Below, piece by piece: positions 60,691 through 64,000 of a stretch of 64,000 nt of DNA. The stretch covers positions 48,944,401 through 49,008,400 of the forward strand of contig CM049317.1 of the NCBI GenBank assembly GCA_026874595.1. Direction: 5' to 3'. How positions within the stretch are numbered: position 1 is the stretch's first letter; the number at the start of each line of letters is the position of its first letter. The position numbers and the translations under genes were made by a program. This DNA is from Sipunculus nudus. Taxonomy: Eukaryota > Annelida > Sipuncula > Golfingiida > Sipunculidae. Under the pieces are notes generated by a model. The model made no database searches. It was not told the origin of the DNA and saw only the letters and a program-made list of their open reading frames with translations.

Positions 60691-63487
60691 GGTATTATGC
60701 TTTATATCGTTATTATTGTTGTTCTAATTTATGTATATATTTTATTACCGCCTTGCCAGAAATATATTAACATTTCTCAGTTTAAAGTATATTAATTTAT
60801 AAATTCAGGGATCACTTTGTTTGCATATTGGATATATTATTATCTCGGTCATATAGGTTGTGCAATATTCATAATGGGCCTTTGTATTTTCATTCACGAA
60901 ACTCCTTTTAACTTCATAGAAATAAAGAAATTAGCGAGATTTATCTAACTTGCAAGCCTTAAAAGCAGACCTAGATTCGAAATTTATCTGATATTTTCCT
61001 ATAATTATTTGATTTTCTTATTAATATAAAAAGGAATCGTTTAAAATTACTCTATATCGGCACTCGTTTTGTTGGGGAAAATAGTGATTCATATTACCTT
61101 TGTTTATGACTCAATTAAATGGGCATTACCCTAAGAAACCCTCCCCTCTCGTTCACTTCCAAAGGTGTTCCGTAACCTTCGCCCTTATTTGTATCCGAGA
61201 AAATTAAGGGGTCAAGTCTAAATGAATGACTAAGAGATCACTGTGCATTCATTTAGTGTCCGGATACAGTTGTTGGTTCACAATCTGCTTGTATACATAT
61301 CATGTTTTAGTTTTATCAAGTGCTGACACCTGGTAGAACATCTTGGCTCTTTTATATAAAAAACTGGTCGAATTACTCTCTTGAGTGAGTTTTCATAATA
61401 TAGTTTTGTTCTATTCAAGCACGGCAGAATCCAACTGTTAATGGCTGCCAGAATACCATTTCTCCCACAGCTGTCATCTAGTCCCGTTAAAAAGCAACGA
61501 AATTTTGTTATTTTTACATATGTTTTAGTCTCTGACTTTCCGATTTTTATCATAATTTCATATATGTAAATAATCTTATTCTACAAAATTCATACTCGAG
61601 GGATCTGAGATAATGTCGAGAAGCAGCAAGGAAACTGGCAGTAATACATTCTGCTATCGCTTAAAACCATATTCTCAATCATTTCCTTGCGTTGCAACAT
61701 CATAGTTTGATCTAATATAAACAAACATGACCTTACAACTCACTTTGCCCAACTCCAATTTACCTATGTTTATGGACACCAGAATTATAAATCACATTAG
61801 TGAATTATGGAGTAGGAATATTTTCAGCAGACGACTGATTTAAATTTAATATGTATAAAACTTTTTGGTACAATTTTTCCTCTATGGGCAGTATTGAGTG
61901 TAAAAAAAGGAAGCTAAGGTAACAGTTCAAAAGGCATGATTTCTTTTCCATTGCATTCTCACTCATATTCATGTGCGAATATGCAACAAATTCTTACATA
62001 CCGATGATGCAACACAAATTCTCACTCTCCCTGATTCTTACTGACATATGTGGATCTAGTGACTTCTACATGATCACAATATTGTACAAATGAACAAACA
62101 AAAGTAGCGTGTTGAGCGTGCAGGTTAAATTTGCTGATTCAGGCATCTAAACAAATGTTGGATCTCAACCAACATCAAGAAATCAAGAAATCGAAAATTA
62201 GAAGCAGTAATATGACAACACATAGGGCTGCATATCGGTACGCGGTGCGTTTGAGTCAGTGTAATGACCAGCCAGTAAGTGAAAGTGACATCATATAAAG
62301 CGATAGCATATGCATACTATAAATACACAAGACTTAAGCTGTGGTTTCTATGAAAAGTTTAGCACAATCTGTTGTCTTGTTATCTTTGAACATTTATTGT
62401 CTAATTGCTATTATTGCCCTGCTACGTTAAGACTGCTGAGCTTCTGAAATATTGAAACCTGTTTCTTTACTCCTTAATACAGAAAATATAGGCCACTATG
62501 ATCTAAATTTGCCTTTCCTTAGAAATATAATTTAATCCTTTCAGGAAGCTAGAACTTTGTGTCTAAAACCAACGACTTATATAATTCTAACATTAATGCA
62601 CCAATATTCCACTAAAAGTTACATGTAAAATGCGTAAAAAAATAATACGATTTTACGAATGCCACCAGCCTTCAAGGAATAACATGTTGCTATGGAGGCA
62701 TAAATCATAAATAAAAAAATCATAAAAAATAGATAGATGGTTTATATAATTTCGATGATGGGTCAACATGATATTCTTACAGCAAACCTTTCTATTCTGC
62801 CTTGTTTAAAAATAATTATGTGATTTCAGCTTACGCTCTATCATTATTAAAAGACTCAGGGTAACCGCTACTATGGCAGGTCCTTCTTACGCCCTAATGA
62901 CTGGTGTATGAGCTTTAAATCTACAGGATATAAGTGCACGAGGTACTTTAGTCCATGTTGACATAAAACATTACCATGTAACCGCAGATTGTTGCAGAAC
63001 CCTCGTTGTTAGTAGTGAGAGCAGATGGAGCAGATAAATCTGTTGTCATTTAAAAAAATACCTCCATACATCATTGTTGGATATTTCTCCATTAGGACCA
63101 GGCGGCTATGGTGGCACTCGTCGCCATTTATAGGCATGTGGATATACACAAAAGGCACAACCTGTACATCATCAATTTCTGGCATATTTTAATTAAAAGG
63201 TTCAGGGATTATTTTTTTGAACATAAGTCAGTTATCAGATTGGGTCGCTATAAACTGGTTTGGCTTTTTCAGCATCGAATGATTGACACAATATAAAGGG
63301 CGCCAGCATTATTTTCAAAATCCGGAGAAAAATGAAAAAAAAATACTCTCTCCTGAATCAGTCACCTTAAAATTCAGATTATCACAGACAGTAGTAAGGG
63401 CCAGCTATAAACTGCTTCGCCTTATTAGTAATTTGATAGATATCGATAATTTTTAGGAAAGTTTTGAATTAAGTCGAAAATGAAATT
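60691..63487 (+). repeat. Array unit 13 (type B, last)
   Basis: Type B without the G subtype. Complete except for the terminal A; unique sequence (TTCGCC) follows at once. Confidence 0.95.
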
Positions 63488-64000
63488 TTCGCCTTAGACA
63501 TATATCAAGCCAAATAATATAAGATTATATATAATTTAAAACGGCATCACCAGTTTAAAATTCAGTTTACTAACAATTTTACCCACTTTTTACAAGTTTA
63601 ATCAAGTTACGCTAGTATCCTTTATTACATATTTAAATTTAGACGGCATTGTATATAACATATAATCGGTAGATAAAACACCAAATGAAATAGTTTACTT
63701 ACTGTTTTACTTTTTTGAACATTTGCAGCACACATTTTATGCCAAGCTTTTACAGGTATCTGTCATCATTTACTTTCTCTCTCATTTTAATATATTAATA
63801 GTTACACAGATGCTGCAAAAATATGTCAACAACTCCTTTTGGACTTCTTCATGCTTAGGTAAAGCATATACATGACTTGAACGGTGACAACAGAATGTAG
63901 GCACGCTTCCTTTTAGTAAACAGTGAACGGAATTTGTAATAATATTAGCAGTACCACCTTAGCTCTGAAATGCAAGTTTAGTATTCCAGTTAATTAATCC
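63488..64000. other. Right flank of the array
   Basis: Unique AT-rich sequence; no gene or element recognised. Confidence 0.6.

Larger units (their letters stand above)
27109..63487 (+). repeat. 13-unit tandem macrosatellite (2.8-kb unit)
   Basis: Thirteen head-to-tail units starting GGTATTATGCTTTATATCG and ending GTCGAAAATGAAATT(A). Unit starts are 27109, 29908, 32707, 35505, 38304, 41102, 43900, 46699, 49497, 52296, 55094, 57893 and 60691. Units differ by only a handful of substitutions or 1-nt indels each. Within a unit there is a plus-strand 62-codon frame near offset 2420, preceded by TTTCTCCATTAG|GAC, a minus-strand 91-codon frame near offset 610, and a TATA-like 'actataaatac' near offset 1625. 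None has a recognised domain. No rRNA, histone, snRNA or transposase gene is visible in the unit. Confidence 0.97.

Noticed and set aside
27109-63487. Array considered as a CRISPR, rDNA, histone or snRNA gene cluster
   Set aside because: Unit length, lack of spacers, and absence of any recognisable rRNA, histone or snRNA sequence.

Overview
The window is animal nuclear DNA, most likely from a lophotrochozoan and probably a bivalve or other mollusc. Reasons: it is AT-rich and full of (AT)n, (GT)n and (GA)n microsatellites; genes are split into small phase-1 exons with GT/AG borders; a tRNA-derived SINE fragment with a mollusc-type central region lies at about 4.7-4.84 kb; 'tgacct'-type degenerate repeats of a kind common in mollusc genomes lie near 24-25.5 kb; and the locus is a C-type lectin-like domain (CTLD) cluster. 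No bacterial operon, rRNA or convincing tRNA gene is visible.

Layout. (1) 1-12.35 kb is a degenerate tandem series of a roughly 3.9 kb module, itself made of an 'X' part (about 0.7 kb) and a 'Y' part (about 3.1 kb). Two of the Y copies carry a signal-peptide exon (2518-2583 and 10746-10824). The middle copy is interrupted by a SINE fragment and a broken retrotransposon gag with an LTR-like upstream region (4.7-6.64 kb). (2) 10.7-18.2 kb holds the one apparently intact gene. It has eight plus-strand exons, all joined in phase 1, predicting a type I membrane protein of 468 residues: signal peptide, two CTLDs, a Ser/Thr/Pro-rich stalk, one transmembrane helix and a Tyr-rich cytoplasmic tail. (3) 18.2-27.1 kb is mostly unassigned DNA with relics of further lectin genes: two homologous minus-strand CTLD exons (20.4 and 23.4 kb) and a two-exon plus-strand CTLD (24.7 and 25.7 kb). 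Each of these relic sets carries at least one stop or frameshift. (4) 27109-63487 is a head-to-tail array of exactly 13 near-identical units of 2797-2799 bp. (5) 63488-64000 is the unique right flank.

How it fits together. The signal-peptide exon of the third 5' module splices in phase with the CTLD exons, so the repeated module looks like a duplicated promoter and first exon of a lectin-receptor family. The CTLDs lack the usual EPN/QPD plus WND calcium-site signatures, so calcium-dependent sugar binding is not supported. The tail has one ITIM-like tyrosine motif, which would suit a signalling receptor; that is inference. Two signals stand out. First, an intronic minisatellite whose units are homologous to the start of the transmembrane exon. 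Second, the 13-unit array, whose boundaries and variant pattern point to recent amplification of a once-unique segment. All exon models are read by eye from splice sites and phase, without transcripts.
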